Under the pieces are notes generated by a model, which saw only the letters and a list, made by a program, of their open reading frames with translations, ran no database searches and was not told where the DNA came from. 21,167 bases of DNA from JASBSR01 sp963847575 (GTDB taxonomy: Bacteria > Pseudomonadota > Gammaproteobacteria > SZUA-229), in NCBI GenBank assembly GCA_963847575.1, contig CAWKAL010000126.1, forward strand, positions 1 through 21,167. Reading direction: 5' to 3'. Of the stretch, positions 13,464-21,167 are shown one piece after another. The translations under genes and the position numbers were made by a program. Position 1 is the first letter of the stretch. Every line of letters begins with the position of its first letter.

Positions 13464-16163
13464 TTAGTGCGCTTCATCCCAGTTATCGCCAACGCCGACA
13501 TCGACCACCAGTGGCACCCTGAGTTTTGCCGCCTTTTCCATGTGCTGCACCAGCAGGCTGTTTAGCTTTTCGACCTGAGACTGTTTGACTTCGACCACCA
13601 GTTCATCGTGTACCTGCATAACAACACGTGCATCAAGTTTGCCTGATGTCAGGGCCGCATCTACTGCAATCATTGCGCGCTTGATAATATCTGCCGCCGT
13701 ACCCTGCATCGGTGCATTGATCGCGGTGCGTTCGGCATACTGACGGTGCTGTGCATTGCGTGCATTTATGTCGGGCAAATACAGGCGGCGACCAAACACG
13801 GTTTCGACATAGCCATGGTCGTGCGCGGCTTCACGCGTGGAATCCATGTAGGCTTTTACACCGGGATAACGCGCGAAATACAGATCGACATAATCCTGCG
13901 CTTCAAACCGGCCGATGCCCAGCTGTTTTGCCAGGCCGAAAGCCGACATGCCGTAGATCAAACCGAAGTTAATGGCTTTTGCTGCGCGACGTTGTTCGTT
14001 TTCAACTTTATCCAGTGCCACACCAAATACTTCTGCCGCGGTGGCACGGTGAACATCGATGCCGTCGGCAAATGCCTTGAGCAAACTTTTATCTTCTGAC
14101 AAATGCGCCATGATGCGCAATTCGATTTGCGAATAATCTGCTGCCACCAGCTTGTAGCCTTTCGGTGCAACAAACGCCTGGCGTATACGCCGGCCTTCTT
14201 CACTGCGGATCGGAATGTTCTGCAAGTTTGGATCGGTGGATGACAGGCGCCCGGTCGCCGCCACGGTCTGATTATACGAGGTGTGTACACGCCCGGTTTT
14301 GGCATCCACCTGTTCCGGCAGTTTGTCGGTATAGGTGGATTTGAGTTTGCTTAAACTGCGATGTTCTAGCAGCAGTTTCGGCAGTTCATAGTCCTGCGCC
14401 AGTTCCTGCAACACATCTTCTGCTGTCGACGGCTGGCCGGTCTTGGTTTTTTTCGTCACCGGTATGCCCTGCTTTTCGAACAGGATGACGCTTAGCTGTT
14501 TCGGCGATGCCAGGTTAAAACTTTCACCGGCGACTTCGAACGCCTGCTTTTCAACTTCGACAATGCGTTTTGCAAACTGCTTGCTCTGTTTTTTCAGCAT
14601 GTCGACATCGATCATCACGCCGTTGCGTTCGATGCGTTGCAATATGGGCAACAGCGGCATTTCAATTTCGCGATATACTTTTTGCAGCGCCGGCTCTGCT
14701 TTTAAATCAGCACTAAGCTTTTCATGCAGCTGCAGGGTGATGTCCGCGTCTTCTGCTGCATAGGGACCGGCCTGTTCAAGATCGATCTGGTTAAAGGTTA
14801 ACTGCTTCGCGCCCTTGCCGGCGATGTCTACAAAATGAATCGTGTTGTGGCCAAGCATGCTCAGCGCCATCGAATCCATGTCGTGACGGCGGGTGGAATC
14901 GAGCACGTAGGATTCGAGCATGGTGTCCTCGGCAATACCCTGCATTTTGATGCCGTGGTTTTCAAGCACATGCGCATCGTATTTTAAATTTTGTCCAAGC
15001 TTGGCCTGCTTCGGATTTTCCAGCAAAGTTTTCAAACCGCCGAGCACAGTTTTTTCAGACAACTGTTCCGGCGCGCCGGGATAATCATGGCCAAAGGGCA
15101 CATACGCGGCTTCACCCGACCTGACTGCAAATGAAACACCGACAACACGCGCCAGCATGTAATCAAGACTCGTCGTTTCAGTGTCGAACGCGAATAACTT
15201 CGCTTTTTCGAGTTTCTTCAGCCAGGCCTTGAAGGTTTTTTCATCCAGCACGGTTTCGTATTTGCTTTCCTGTTTCGTGCTTTGCGCTTTCTGCTGCGCG
15301 CCACCGTCGAGCTCATCAAGCCAGTTTCTGAACTCCAGCTCGGTATACATTTTTTTCAATGTATCGACATCCGCCTCGCCAATTTTCAGGTCTTCGATTT
15401 CGTCTTCGAGTTTGACATCGGTTTTGATGGTGGTGAGCTGTTTCGATAATGGCAGCTGGTCGAGTGCTGCGCGCAGGTTTTCACCGACCTTGCCCTTGAT
15501 CTCTTCGGCATGCGCGACCAGGTTATCGAGTGATTCGTAATCGTTCAGCCATTTGCTCGCGGTTTTCGGCCCGACCTTGTACACCCCGGGGATGTTGTCC
15601 GAGGTGTCACCCATCAGCGCGAGGTAATCGATGATCTGTTCGGGTTTCACACCGAACTTGTCCACCACGGTATCTGCATCCAGCAGGGTATTGCTCATGG
15701 TGTTGATCAGGGTGACGTGCGGGCTCACCAGTTGCGCCATGTCCTTATCGCCGGTAGAGATCAGCATGTCGCGGCCCTGTTCGCTGGCGAGTTTTGCGTA
15801 TGTGCCGATAACATCATCGGCTTCCACCCTGGGTACCGATATGAGCTTGAAACCCATGGCCCTGACCAGCGCGTGCAGCGGTTCGATCTGCTTGCGCAAA
15901 TCGTCCGGCATCGGTGGCCGTGTCGCCTTATACTCCTTGTACATGTCGTGGCGGAAGGTTTTGCCCTTGGCGTCGAACACCACTGCCATGTATTGCGGGT
16001 CATAATCCGTGCGCAACTTGCGCAACATGTTGATCACACCGTAGACCGCGCCGGTCATTTCGCCGCGGCTGTTGGTCAGGCGCTGTAACTGCGGCACGTG
16101 GAACGCACGGTACAGGTATGACGAGCCATCGACCAGGATTACGGGTGGGGTTTTATCTGACAT
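13464..16163 (-). CDS. polA: DNA polymerase I
   Basis: 899 aa with all three activities intact. The 5'-3' exonuclease domain spans about 1-290 (ILVDGSSYLYRAFH, VFDAKGKTFRH, GDTSDNIPGV). The 3'-5' proofreading domain has D327/E329 (FDTETTSLD), N392...D396 and Y468...D472, so proofreading should work. The polymerase domain has motif A with D676 (AADYSQIELR), the O helix with R725, K729, F733 and Y737 (Phe favouring dNTPs over ddNTPs), and motif C H852-D853-E854 (MQVHDELVVEV). It acts in Okazaki fragment processing and excision repair in the cytoplasm. Start ATG 16163 has only a weak GGA upstream; a TGCGATAAT extended -10 candidate lies at 16193-16201. The gene leads a tight series with the two-component pair. 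Confidence 0.98.
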   Translation of the reverse strand: MSDKTPPVILVDGSSYLYRAFHVPQLQRLTNSRGEMTGAVYGVINMLRKLRTDYDPQYMAVVFDAKGKTFRHDMYKEYKATRPPMPDDLRKQIEPLHALVRAMGFKLISVPRVEADDVIGTYAKLASEQGRDMLISTGDKDMAQLVSPHVTLINTMSNTLLDADTVVDKFGVKPEQIIDYLALMGDTSDNIPGVYKVGPKTASKWLNDYESLDNLVAHAEEIKGKVGENLRAALDQLPLSKQLTTIKTDVKLEDEIEDLKIGEADVDTLKKMYTELEFRNWLDELDGGAQQKAQSTKQESKYETVLDEKTFKAWLKKLEKAKLFAFDTETTSLDYMLARVVGVSFAVRSGEAAYVPFGHDYPGAPEQLSEKTVLGGLKTLLENPKQAKLGQNLKYDAHVLENHGIKMQGIAEDTMLESYVLDSTRRHDMDSMALSMLGHNTIHFVDIAGKGAKQLTFNQIDLEQAGPYAAEDADITLQLHEKLSADLKAEPALQKVYREIEMPLLPILQRIERNGVMIDVDMLKKQSKQFAKRIVEVEKQAFEVAGESFNLASPKQLSVILFEKQGIPVTKKTKTGQPSTAEDVLQELAQDYELPKLLLEHRSLSKLKSTYTDKLPEQVDAKTGRVHTSYNQTVAATGRLSSTDPNLQNIPIRSEEGRRIRQAFVAPKGYKLVAADYSQIELRIMAHLSEDKSLLKAFADGIDVHRATAAEVFGVALDKVENEQRRAAKAINFGLIYGMSAFGLAKQLGIGRFEAQDYVDLYFARYPGVKAYMDSTREAAHDHGYVETVFGRRLYLPDINARNAQHRQYAERTAINAPMQGTAADIIKRAMIAVDAALTSGKLDARVVMQVHDELVVEVKQSQVEKLNSLLVQHMEKAAKLRVPLVVDVGVGDNWDEAH

Positions 16164-16257
16164 TAGATTTCCAGTGCATGCGAGTGCACAAGATTATCGC
16201 AAACCGCTATGCTTATGGCGACTACACCTGAAATTGATGTGACTGGAGGAGAGTGTC
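16164..16257. promoter_or_regulatory. Divergent promoter region between polA and the LOG-family gene
   Basis: This 94-bp gap must drive both directions. For polA (minus) there is an extended -10-like TGCGATAAT (16193-16201). For the LOG gene (plus), TGCACA (16185-16190) and TATGCT (16208-16213) are 17 bp apart, with four of six matches each. A strong Shine-Dalgarno, TGGAGGA (16244-16250), precedes the TTG start at 16258. The assignments are plausible, not certain. Confidence 0.4.
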
Positions 16258-16983
16258 TTGACTGACAGTAAAAATCGCCCGCCGCGCCGGCTCAATGCTG
16301 GCAGTGAAGTCGAACTGGTACGTGAATCGTGGAAGATTTTCCAGATCATGGCCGAATTTGTCGAAGGCTTTGAAAAACTGGCGCCGATCCGGCCTTCGGT
16401 GAGCGTGTTCGGCTCGGCGCGCACCAAACCCGATCACCCCAATTACCTGCACGCGGTCGCGATCTGCAAGGCACTGTCGGATGCCGGCTTCTCCGTGGTC
16501 AGCGGTGGCGGGCCCGGCATCATGGAGGCCGCCAACAAGGGCGCGATCGCGGGCAAATCGCCCAGTATCGGGCTCAATATTGAATTGCCGCGCGAGCAAA
16601 AACCCAATGCCTACCAGGATATCAACCTGCAGTTTCGCCACTTTTTCTCGCGCAAGGTGATGTTTGTCAAATACGCCTCGGCCTACGTGGTTTGCCCCGG
16701 CGGCTTCGGCACGCTGGATGAAATGGCCGAAATCCTCACCCTGGTGCAGACCGGCAAGACCCGCAATATTCCGATTATCCTGGTCAACCGCCCGTTCTGG
16801 CAGGGCCTGCTCGACTGGTTTCAGAACACCCTGGTCGTCGAAGGCACTATCGACGCCGCGGACCTGGAGCTGCTCAAGCTGATCGATGACCCGGATGAAA
16901 TCGTCCAGGCGATTTTCGATCATTACGAGGACCGCACTTTCGAACCTTCGGAGGAAGAGCAGGAGATCCTGTCGCAGTTGTGA
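16258..16983 (+). CDS. LOG-family protein (TIGR00730), probable nucleotide 5'-monophosphate phosphoribohydrolase
   Basis: 241 aa, beginning with TTG at 16258. The start is decided by the strong Shine-Dalgarno GGAGGA seven bases upstream; nearby ATG and GTG codons run straight into stops. Rossmann-type lysine-decarboxylase-like fold of the LOG family: GSARTK near 52-57, SGGGPGIMEAANKG (82-95), SRKVMF (131-136) and the signature PGGFGTLDE (147-155). Members of this family cleave cytokinin-type or other nucleoside 5'-monophosphates to base and ribose phosphate; several were misannotated as lysine decarboxylases. The true bacterial substrate is not evident. The 40-residue N-terminal extension and acidic C-terminus (EPSEEEQEIL) suit the longer bacterial group. 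It stands between polA and thrB. Confidence 0.9.
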   Translation: MTDSKNRPPRRLNAGSEVELVRESWKIFQIMAEFVEGFEKLAPIRPSVSVFGSARTKPDHPNYLHAVAICKALSDAGFSVVSGGGPGIMEAANKGAIAGKSPSIGLNIELPREQKPNAYQDINLQFRHFFSRKVMFVKYASAYVVCPGGFGTLDEMAEILTLVQTGKTRNIPIILVNRPFWQGLLDWFQNTLVVEGTIDAADLELLKLIDDPDEIVQAIFDHYEDRTFEPSEEEQEILSQL

Positions 16984-16997
16984 ACAATTAGAAGCGA

Positions 16998-17027
16998 AAC
17001 CGCAGAGGCACAGAGGACGCAGAGAAA
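16998..17027. repeat. CGCAGAGG-type short tandem intergenic repeat
   Basis: Three degenerate eight- to nine-base units (CGCAGAGG, CACAGAGG, ACGCAGAG) stand in a row just after the LOG gene. I recognise this CGCAGAGGACGCAGAG family as a widespread intergenic repeat of uncertain function. Confidence 0.5.
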
Positions 17028-17068
17028 CCCCTTTTATGGTAAAACAATGTTCAGCAACCCAGCCGTAT

Positions 17069-17085
17069 GGTGCGCCGTGCGCACC
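17069..17085. repeat. GGTGCGC palindrome
   Basis: GGTGCGC (17069-17075) and GCGCACC (17079-17085) form a perfect seven-base stem with a three-base loop. It resembles in form the GGTGGGCA palindrome at 3180-3196 and lies in the thrB upstream gap. Confidence 0.5.
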
Positions 17086-17191
17086 AACTGGAACAAGACT
17101 ACAACCATGGCGGGCACGGCGCACCCTGGCTTCAGAGTTCTGCGGCTGCGCCATTCATCATCACAAACCTGATTCTTTTGTGGGTTTAGGC

Positions 17192-17197
17192 TAGAAT
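17192..17197 (+). promoter_or_regulatory. Possible -10 box of thrB
   Basis: TAGAAT stands 40 bp before the thrB ATG. No good -35 is found at the usual distance, so this is a tentative call. Confidence 0.3.
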
Positions 17198-17237
17198 TGG
17201 CCGCATTTTGCGACACCGGGCGCGCGCCTATTTCAAC

Positions 17238-18191
17238 ATGTCGGTTTACACCACCATCGAGCAACACGAACTGGAAGCATTTCTTACTCATTATAATGTG
17301 GGTGAGCTGGCCTCCTACGCCGGTATATCTGAAGGTATCGAGAACACCAATTATTTTGTCGACAGCAAGACCGGCGCGCGTTTCGTGCTCACCATATTTG
17401 AACACCACAGCTTCGAGGAGATGCAGTATTTTCTCAACCTGATGCATCATCTCGCCGACCACGGCGTGCCGAGCGCCAACCCGGTCGCCGACAAGCAGGG
17501 CCATTATTTGCGCATGTTCAAGGGCAAGCCTGCCGCGCTGGTCGAACGCCTGAACGGCGGCAGTATTCTTGAGACCACGCTGGCGCACTGTGAACAGATC
17601 GGTGCCGCCATGGGCAAGATGCACAGTGCCGGCATGGTGTTCGATGAAATCCAGCCCAACCCGCGCGGCCCGTTGTGGTGCGCGCACACCGCCAAACAGG
17701 TGTTGTGCAAACTGCCGCAGCAGGAACAGCTGATCCTCAACATCGAGCTTGCGTTTCAACGCGATAAGCGCAATGCCGAAATTCCGCGTGGCGTGGTCCA
17801 CGCTGACCTGTTCCGCGATAATGCATTATGGGATGGCGATACCCTCAGCGGGATTATCGATTTTTATTACGCCTGTGATGATGTTTTACTGTACGACCTG
17901 GCGGTGACTGCCAACGACTGGTGCTGCAATCTCGATTACAGCCTGAATCACGACAAGGTGGTCGCACTGCTCACGCATTACCACCAGCACCGTGCGCTGA
18001 CGAAAATCGAACAACGTTACTGGCCCACCATGCTGCGCGCTGCTGCCCTGCGCTTCTGGTTGTCACGTTTATACGACAAACATTTTCCACGCCCGGGCGA
18101 ACTGGTGCACACCAAGGATCCGGATGAGTTCGAAGCCATACTTGTAGACCGTATTAACCAGCAGGACACGTACCAGACCTTCTGGATATGA
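17238..18191 (+). CDS. thrB: Homoserine kinase, APH-fold type
   Basis: 317 aa. The frame stays open upstream to a TTG at 17208, but ATG 17238 (MSVYTTIEQHEL) gives the usual N-terminus and length of the Pseudomonas-type ThrB. The protein has the aminoglycoside phosphotransferase/choline kinase fold. ENTNYFVDS with FVLTIFE forms the nucleotide-binding lobe, the catalytic loop is VVHADLFRDN (H188, D190, N195), and the metal-binding DFYYA has D208. It phosphorylates L-homoserine with ATP, the step before threonine synthase. No clear Shine-Dalgarno precedes the ATG. Proximity to cytochrome c4, engB and polA matches the order known from Pseudomonas, which supports orthology. Downstream a TGTAC-N5-GTACA stem (18193-18207) and a short T run (18220-18224) may slow transcription but are not a strong terminator. 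Confidence 0.95.
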   Translation: MSVYTTIEQHELEAFLTHYNVGELASYAGISEGIENTNYFVDSKTGARFVLTIFEHHSFEEMQYFLNLMHHLADHGVPSANPVADKQGHYLRMFKGKPAALVERLNGGSILETTLAHCEQIGAAMGKMHSAGMVFDEIQPNPRGPLWCAHTAKQVLCKLPQQEQLILNIELAFQRDKRNAEIPRGVVHADLFRDNALWDGDTLSGIIDFYYACDDVLLYDLAVTANDWCCNLDYSLNHDKVVALLTHYHQHRALTKIEQRYWPTMLRAAALRFWLSRLYDKHFPRPGELVHTKDPDEFEAILVDRINQQDTYQTFWI

Positions 18192-18275
18192 TGTACGCCC
18201 GGTACACATGCAGGCCTGTTTTTAATTTCGTCATGAATGAGCTGATCACGCAAGCATATTTGTTAGTGCCTGCTT

Positions 18276-18781
18276 ATGATTAAAACCCTCGCAAACACTA
18301 TCGAAACCCTGATTGATGTAAGCGGTCGCGCCGTCTCGTGGCTGGCGCTGATGATGGTGATCGTTACATTCATCGTGGTGGTATTGCGCTATTTGTTCGA
18401 CTATCGGTTCTATCGCATTGCAGGAGTCAGTCACCTATATGCACGCGACTTTGTTCCTGGTGGGCGCCGCCTGGACCCTGCAACACAATGCGCACGTGCG
18501 TGTTGACATCATTTATAACCGTTGCAGCGAAAAAACCCGTGCGCTGATTGATTTGCTCGGCAGCCTGTTTTTATTAATGCCGTTGATGCTGTTTATCGCC
18601 TGGATCAGCTGGTATTACGTGGCCGACAGCTGGAGTGTTTACGAAGGCTCACAGGAAGCCGGCGGGCTGCCCGGGGTATTCGCTGTTAAAAAGTTTGATC
18701 CTGGTAATGGCGGCGCTGCTGGTTTTGCAGGCGGTTGCGAACATCCTTAACGCGATAACAATATTGCGAGGCCGCCGCTGA
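18276..18781 (+). pseudogene. dctQ: TRAP transporter small permease (DctQ) with two one-base insertions
   Basis: ATG 18276 begins a typical DctQ first helix (VSWLALMMVIVTFIVVVLRYLF). At FDY the frame is lost. Skipping one base at about 18405 restores GSIALQESVTYMHATLF and VRVDIIYNRC, the diagnostic DctQ motifs. At GGLPGVF the frame is lost again; skipping one base at about 18682 restores LLKSLILVMAALLVLQ. The gene then ends at TGA 18779-18781, sharing one base with the dctM start. The total length minus two bases is exactly 168 codons (167 aa), normal for DctQ. As written, no full product can be made. Since dctM is intact and the coupling is conserved, sequencing error is as likely as true decay. 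Four membrane helices are expected. Confidence 0.85.
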
Positions 18782-20154
18782 TGGAATGGATGGCGTTCGC
18801 CTTGTTCGCTGTGGCGTTTATATTTTTGCTCAGCGGATACCCGGTGGCGTTTACCCTTGGTGGCACCGCGTTATTATTCAGCGCCATCGGCAGCATCAGC
18901 GGTTCATTCGATTCGGTATTTCTCGAAGCATTACCCAACCGGCTGTACGGCATCATGATCAACAAGATCCTGATTGCAGTACCGTTGTTTGTATTCATGG
19001 GCGTAATGCTGGAACGTTCGAAAATTGCCGATGACCTGCTCAACACCATGTCGCGGCTGTTCGGCCCGTTGCGTGGCGGCATGGGAATTTCGGTGACCCT
19101 GGTCGGCATGTTGCTCGCCGCCAGCACCGGGATTGTCGGCGCCACCGTGGTCACCATGGGCCTGCTGTCATTACCCACCATGCTAAAACGCGGTTATCAA
19201 CCGGAAGTTGCCACCGGACTGATTTGTGCTTCGGGCACACTCGGACAAATCATTCCGCCGTCTATCGTGCTGGTTCTGCTCGGTGATGTGCTGTCGTCGG
19301 CGTATCAGCAGGCGCAACTCGACATGGGGATTTTTTCACCGGAGACCGTGTCGGTCGGCGACCTGTTTGTCGGCGCGCTTATTCCTGGCATCATGCTGGT
19401 GGCTTTATACATACTATACATTGCAGTGCTTGCCTGGCTTAAACCCGCCACCATGCCGGCCATGCCGAAAGATGCACACGCTGATTCGGTCCACATTCTC
19501 GAAGATGTTGTTGTCAGTATGCTGCCACCACTGGGATTGATTGTGGCCGTACTCGGTTCGATTATCGTCGGTCTGGCAACACCGACCGAAGCTGCAGGCC
19601 TGGGTGCGGTCGGGGCGATGTTGCTCGCCGCGATGAAAAAGCAGCTCACCGTGAAAAACCTGCGTGAAGTGGTCACCAGTACCACCCGCGTGAGCAGCAT
19701 GGTGTTCATGATTCTTATCGGTGCTTCGTTGTTCTCGCTGGTGTTCCGCGGCTTTGGTGGTGATGACCTGGTGCACGAACTGCTCAGCAGTTTGCCCGGC
19801 GGGGTATTTGCCGCGGTGTTCGTGGTGATGCTGGTAATGTTCCTGCTCGGTTTCGTGCTCGACTTTATCGAAATCACTTTCGTCGTCGTGCCCATCGTCG
19901 GCCCGGTGCTGCTCGCCATGGGGGTCGACCCGGTCTGGCTCGGCATCATGATTGCAATCAACCTGCAAACATCGTTTCTCACCCCGCCATTCGGCTTCGC
20001 CCTGTTCTACCTGCGCGGTGTTGCCCCGTCAGAAATCAGAACTTCGCAAATATATAAAGGCGTGGTGCCATTCATTGCCATCCAGTTACTCGCCATGGCC
20101 CTGATTGCATGGTGGCCAGCGATTGCAACCTGGTTACCGGGGAAAATTTCCTGA
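18781..20154 (+). CDS. dctM: TRAP transporter large permease (DctM)
   Basis: 457 aa with about 12 hydrophobic helices spread along the chain. It has family features such as SGYPVAFTLGG near the N-terminus, ASGTLGQIIPPSIVLVLLGD in the middle, ATPTEAAGLGAVGA, and the C-terminal LQTSFLTPPFGFALFYLRGV. This is the channel-forming subunit of a tripartite ATP-independent periplasmic transporter, which uses an ion gradient to import organic acids or similar solutes. Sequence style is closest to the group often called mannitol/chloroaromatic-type, but the substrate cannot be inferred. It is translationally coupled to dctQ by the TGATG overlap. No DctP-type substrate-binding protein is encoded in this window; the small protein at 20304-20756 is of another family and on the other strand. 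Confidence 0.95.
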   Translation: MEWMAFALFAVAFIFLLSGYPVAFTLGGTALLFSAIGSISGSFDSVFLEALPNRLYGIMINKILIAVPLFVFMGVMLERSKIADDLLNTMSRLFGPLRGGMGISVTLVGMLLAASTGIVGATVVTMGLLSLPTMLKRGYQPEVATGLICASGTLGQIIPPSIVLVLLGDVLSSAYQQAQLDMGIFSPETVSVGDLFVGALIPGIMLVALYILYIAVLAWLKPATMPAMPKDAHADSVHILEDVVVSMLPPLGLIVAVLGSIIVGLATPTEAAGLGAVGAMLLAAMKKQLTVKNLREVVTSTTRVSSMVFMILIGASLFSLVFRGFGGDDLVHELLSSLPGGVFAAVFVVMLVMFLLGFVLDFIEITFVVVPIVGPVLLAMGVDPVWLGIMIAINLQTSFLTPPFGFALFYLRGVAPSEIRTSQIYKGVVPFIAIQLLAMALIAWWPAIATWLPGKIS

Positions 20155-20182
20155 AGTTTTTTATAAAAAGTCGTGAAGGAAT

Positions 20183-20294
20183 ATATTTAGCCGCAAATGA
20201 ACGCGAATAAACGCAAATGTTTTATTATGCGCCTGCGGCGCAGTGTTTTAAATTATCAATTAATTATTATTCGCGTTCATTTGCGGCTAAATAT
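20183..20294. terminator. Perfect 28-bp inverted repeat between convergent genes
   Basis: The arms 20183-20210 and 20267-20294 are exact reverse complements (core GCCGCAAATGAACGCG). Inside the 56-bp centre is a second small hairpin, TGCGCC-TGC-GGCGCA (20228-20242). The element fills the gap between dctM and the convergent PstS-like gene and could terminate transcripts from both sides. The GCAAATGAACGCGAATAAACGC motif belongs to a widely dispersed intergenic repeat family, so it may be a small mobile or amplified palindrome. Confidence 0.65.
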
Positions 20295-20303
20295 GTTTTT
20301 TAC

Positions 20304-20756
20304 CTAGTTCACGACCATGCCGTTTTCATCGATCACCATCAACACTTTAACTTTGCTGTTGACCAGGTTTGCATCGATGTAGCTGATGCCACCAGTTGAA
20401 CTTGCAACGCTGTTGAGAACTTCATCGTAAGAACCTAGCTCAACAGGCTGGTTGATATTGCCCGTTCTGACCTGGCGTCTCCAGTAGCGTAACAGGCTGT
20501 CTTCATCCATTCCGAGAACAGTTGTATAAAATACTTCACGATCCGGGCTGCCAGCGTTGTGGTTAATCGGCGTTGCATACAAGCCATCCGGGAACGACCT
20601 GCGCTCGCCAAGAAATATTTTTTTAATGTCCTGGGGGTTCAATACGCCGTCTTCATAATCCGGGTTAACAATAATTGCTAAATCTGCTATTGCCGACGTG
20701 CTGGTAACAGTTGCAATAGCGGCAGCGGCAACAATGCGTTTTATACGTAAAAACAT
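20304..20756 (-). CDS. Small periplasmic PstS-like (PBP superfamily) protein
   Basis: 150 aa from ATG 20756, chosen because GGAG stands eight bases upstream; an ATG seven codons earlier would include that site. A Sec signal peptide (MFLRIKRIVAAAAIATVTSTSAIA) precedes DLAIIVNPDY. The mature part has the pattern of small phosphate-ABC-transporter-type substrate-binding domains: LNPQDIKKIFLGERRSFPDG, then NREVFY-like (DREVFYTTVLG), then YWRRQVRTG and GGISYIDANLV. This is about half the length of a true PstS, and no pst transport genes are nearby. Such stand-alone proteins are common in marine gammaproteobacteria and their ligand is unproved. Downstream lies the large inverted repeat. Confidence 0.8.
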   Translation of the reverse strand: MFLRIKRIVAAAAIATVTSTSAIADLAIIVNPDYEDGVLNPQDIKKIFLGERRSFPDGLYATPINHNAGSPDREVFYTTVLGMDEDSLLRYWRRQVRTGNINQPVELGSYDEVLNSVASSTGGISYIDANLVNSKVKVLMVIDENGMVVN

Positions 20757-21025
20757 TAATGGATCTCCATAGTTCATAATTAATCAGACGCGCACAACAC
20801 CGGCCATGTGAAACGGCCAGCCTGGCGACAAATATAATTTGAGAGAATTATAATATTTGAATTAGTCTTTCGGGATTAACTGATGACTGGCGGCAAGGTT
20901 GAACCGACAAGACGTAAAAACGCAATTGCCTATGGCCGATAATGCGCTTTTGTTTAGACCGCTTATAAAAATTCTAAGCGAATCAACCTGGAGTAAGCGA
21001 CCTACTTTTAACTTGCGCTACCAGC
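20757..21025. other. Intergenic region upstream of the PstS-like gene
   Basis: No gene is seen. It is A+T rich with several palindromes: GGCC-N9-GGCC near 20802-20818, ATAATT-N6-AATTAT (20834-20851) and CGCTTA-N9-TAAGCG (20960-20980). One of the first two may belong to the promoter of the PstS-like gene; the third may lie in the 3' region of the partial gene to the right. A clear -35/-10 pair could not be chosen. Confidence 0.35.
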
Positions 21026-21167
21026 TTACTTTGTTACCAGCTGTTTCCACGCTGATTTAACGCTGTCTTTGACTTCAATATTTTTATCGCGTTTTAAATC
21101 TTCAGGTATCTTATCGAGCGAAATCACCCGCTCGGGACGGCCCTTGGGAAACTCGGCCTGGTAATCA
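21026..21167 (-). CDS. C-terminal 46 residues of an unrecognised protein
   Basis: The minus strand is open from the right edge to TAA at 21026-21028. The visible end reads DYQAEFPKGRPERVISLDK and then a charged stretch ending SAWKQLVTK. Codon use looks coding, with third-position G/C in the first half, and no stop interrupts it. The fragment is soluble and charged, without membrane segments. I do not recognise the family; the start and most of the gene lie beyond the window. Confidence 0.6.
   Translation of the reverse strand, partial: DYQAEFPKGRPERVISLDKIPEDLKRDKNIEVKDSVKSAWKQLVTK

Noticed and set aside
16222..17154. Long minus-strand open frame opposite the LOG-family gene
   Set aside because: It is antisense to a gene with clear family motifs and a strong Shine-Dalgarno; its composition is that of a mirror frame in G+C-rich coding DNA.

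Overview
The window looks like a chromosomal segment of a gammaproteobacterium. The strongest evidence is the gene set cytochrome c4 - engB - polA - thrB, which also sits together in Pseudomonas-type genomes, plus a ThrB of the APH-fold (pseudomonad) type. No tRNA, rRNA, CRISPR array, integrase or recognisable transposase gene was seen. Three single-base frame disruptions break two otherwise normal genes, so either the genes are decaying or the sequence contains insertion errors.

Layout. Positions 1-3466 are an A+T-richer accessory stretch. It holds the 5' part of a lipoprotein built from eight exact 141-bp ELWKSDGT repeats, a six-helix membrane protein with a small frame-disrupted ORF just upstream, and two gene-poor intervals full of palindromic repeat elements. 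Positions 3467-9073 (minus strand) hold an exported nine-haem cytochrome with N-terminal Ig/PKD-like and cadherin-like modules. Behind it lies a SurA/PpiC-type peptidyl-prolyl isomerase lipoprotein split by one frameshift. Positions 9570-10178 are a dihaem cytochrome c4 with a clear sigma70-type promoter, divergent from engB (10335-10949). Four tandem hairpins follow engB.

Positions 11370-16163 (minus strand) hold polA, an OmpR-family response regulator and a QseC/PhoQ-like histidine kinase in very tight order (11-bp gap, then 8-bp overlap), which looks like one transcription unit. Positions 16258-20154 (plus strand) hold a LOG-family protein, thrB (homoserine kinase), a dctQ TRAP small permease carrying two one-base insertions, and dctM (TRAP large permease). 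A perfect 28-bp inverted repeat lies between dctM and the convergent gene for a small PstS-like periplasmic protein (20304-20756). The 3' end of an unrecognised minus-strand gene closes the window.

The themes are respiration and exported redox proteins (nine-haem cytochrome, cytochrome c4 and a folding factor), core housekeeping (DNA polymerase I, ribosome assembly GTPase, threonine synthesis), one two-component sensor and one incomplete TRAP transporter. The least explained items are the large multihaem protein with its unassigned central domain, the small ORF with a lambda-type slippery heptamer, and the palindromic repeat elements.
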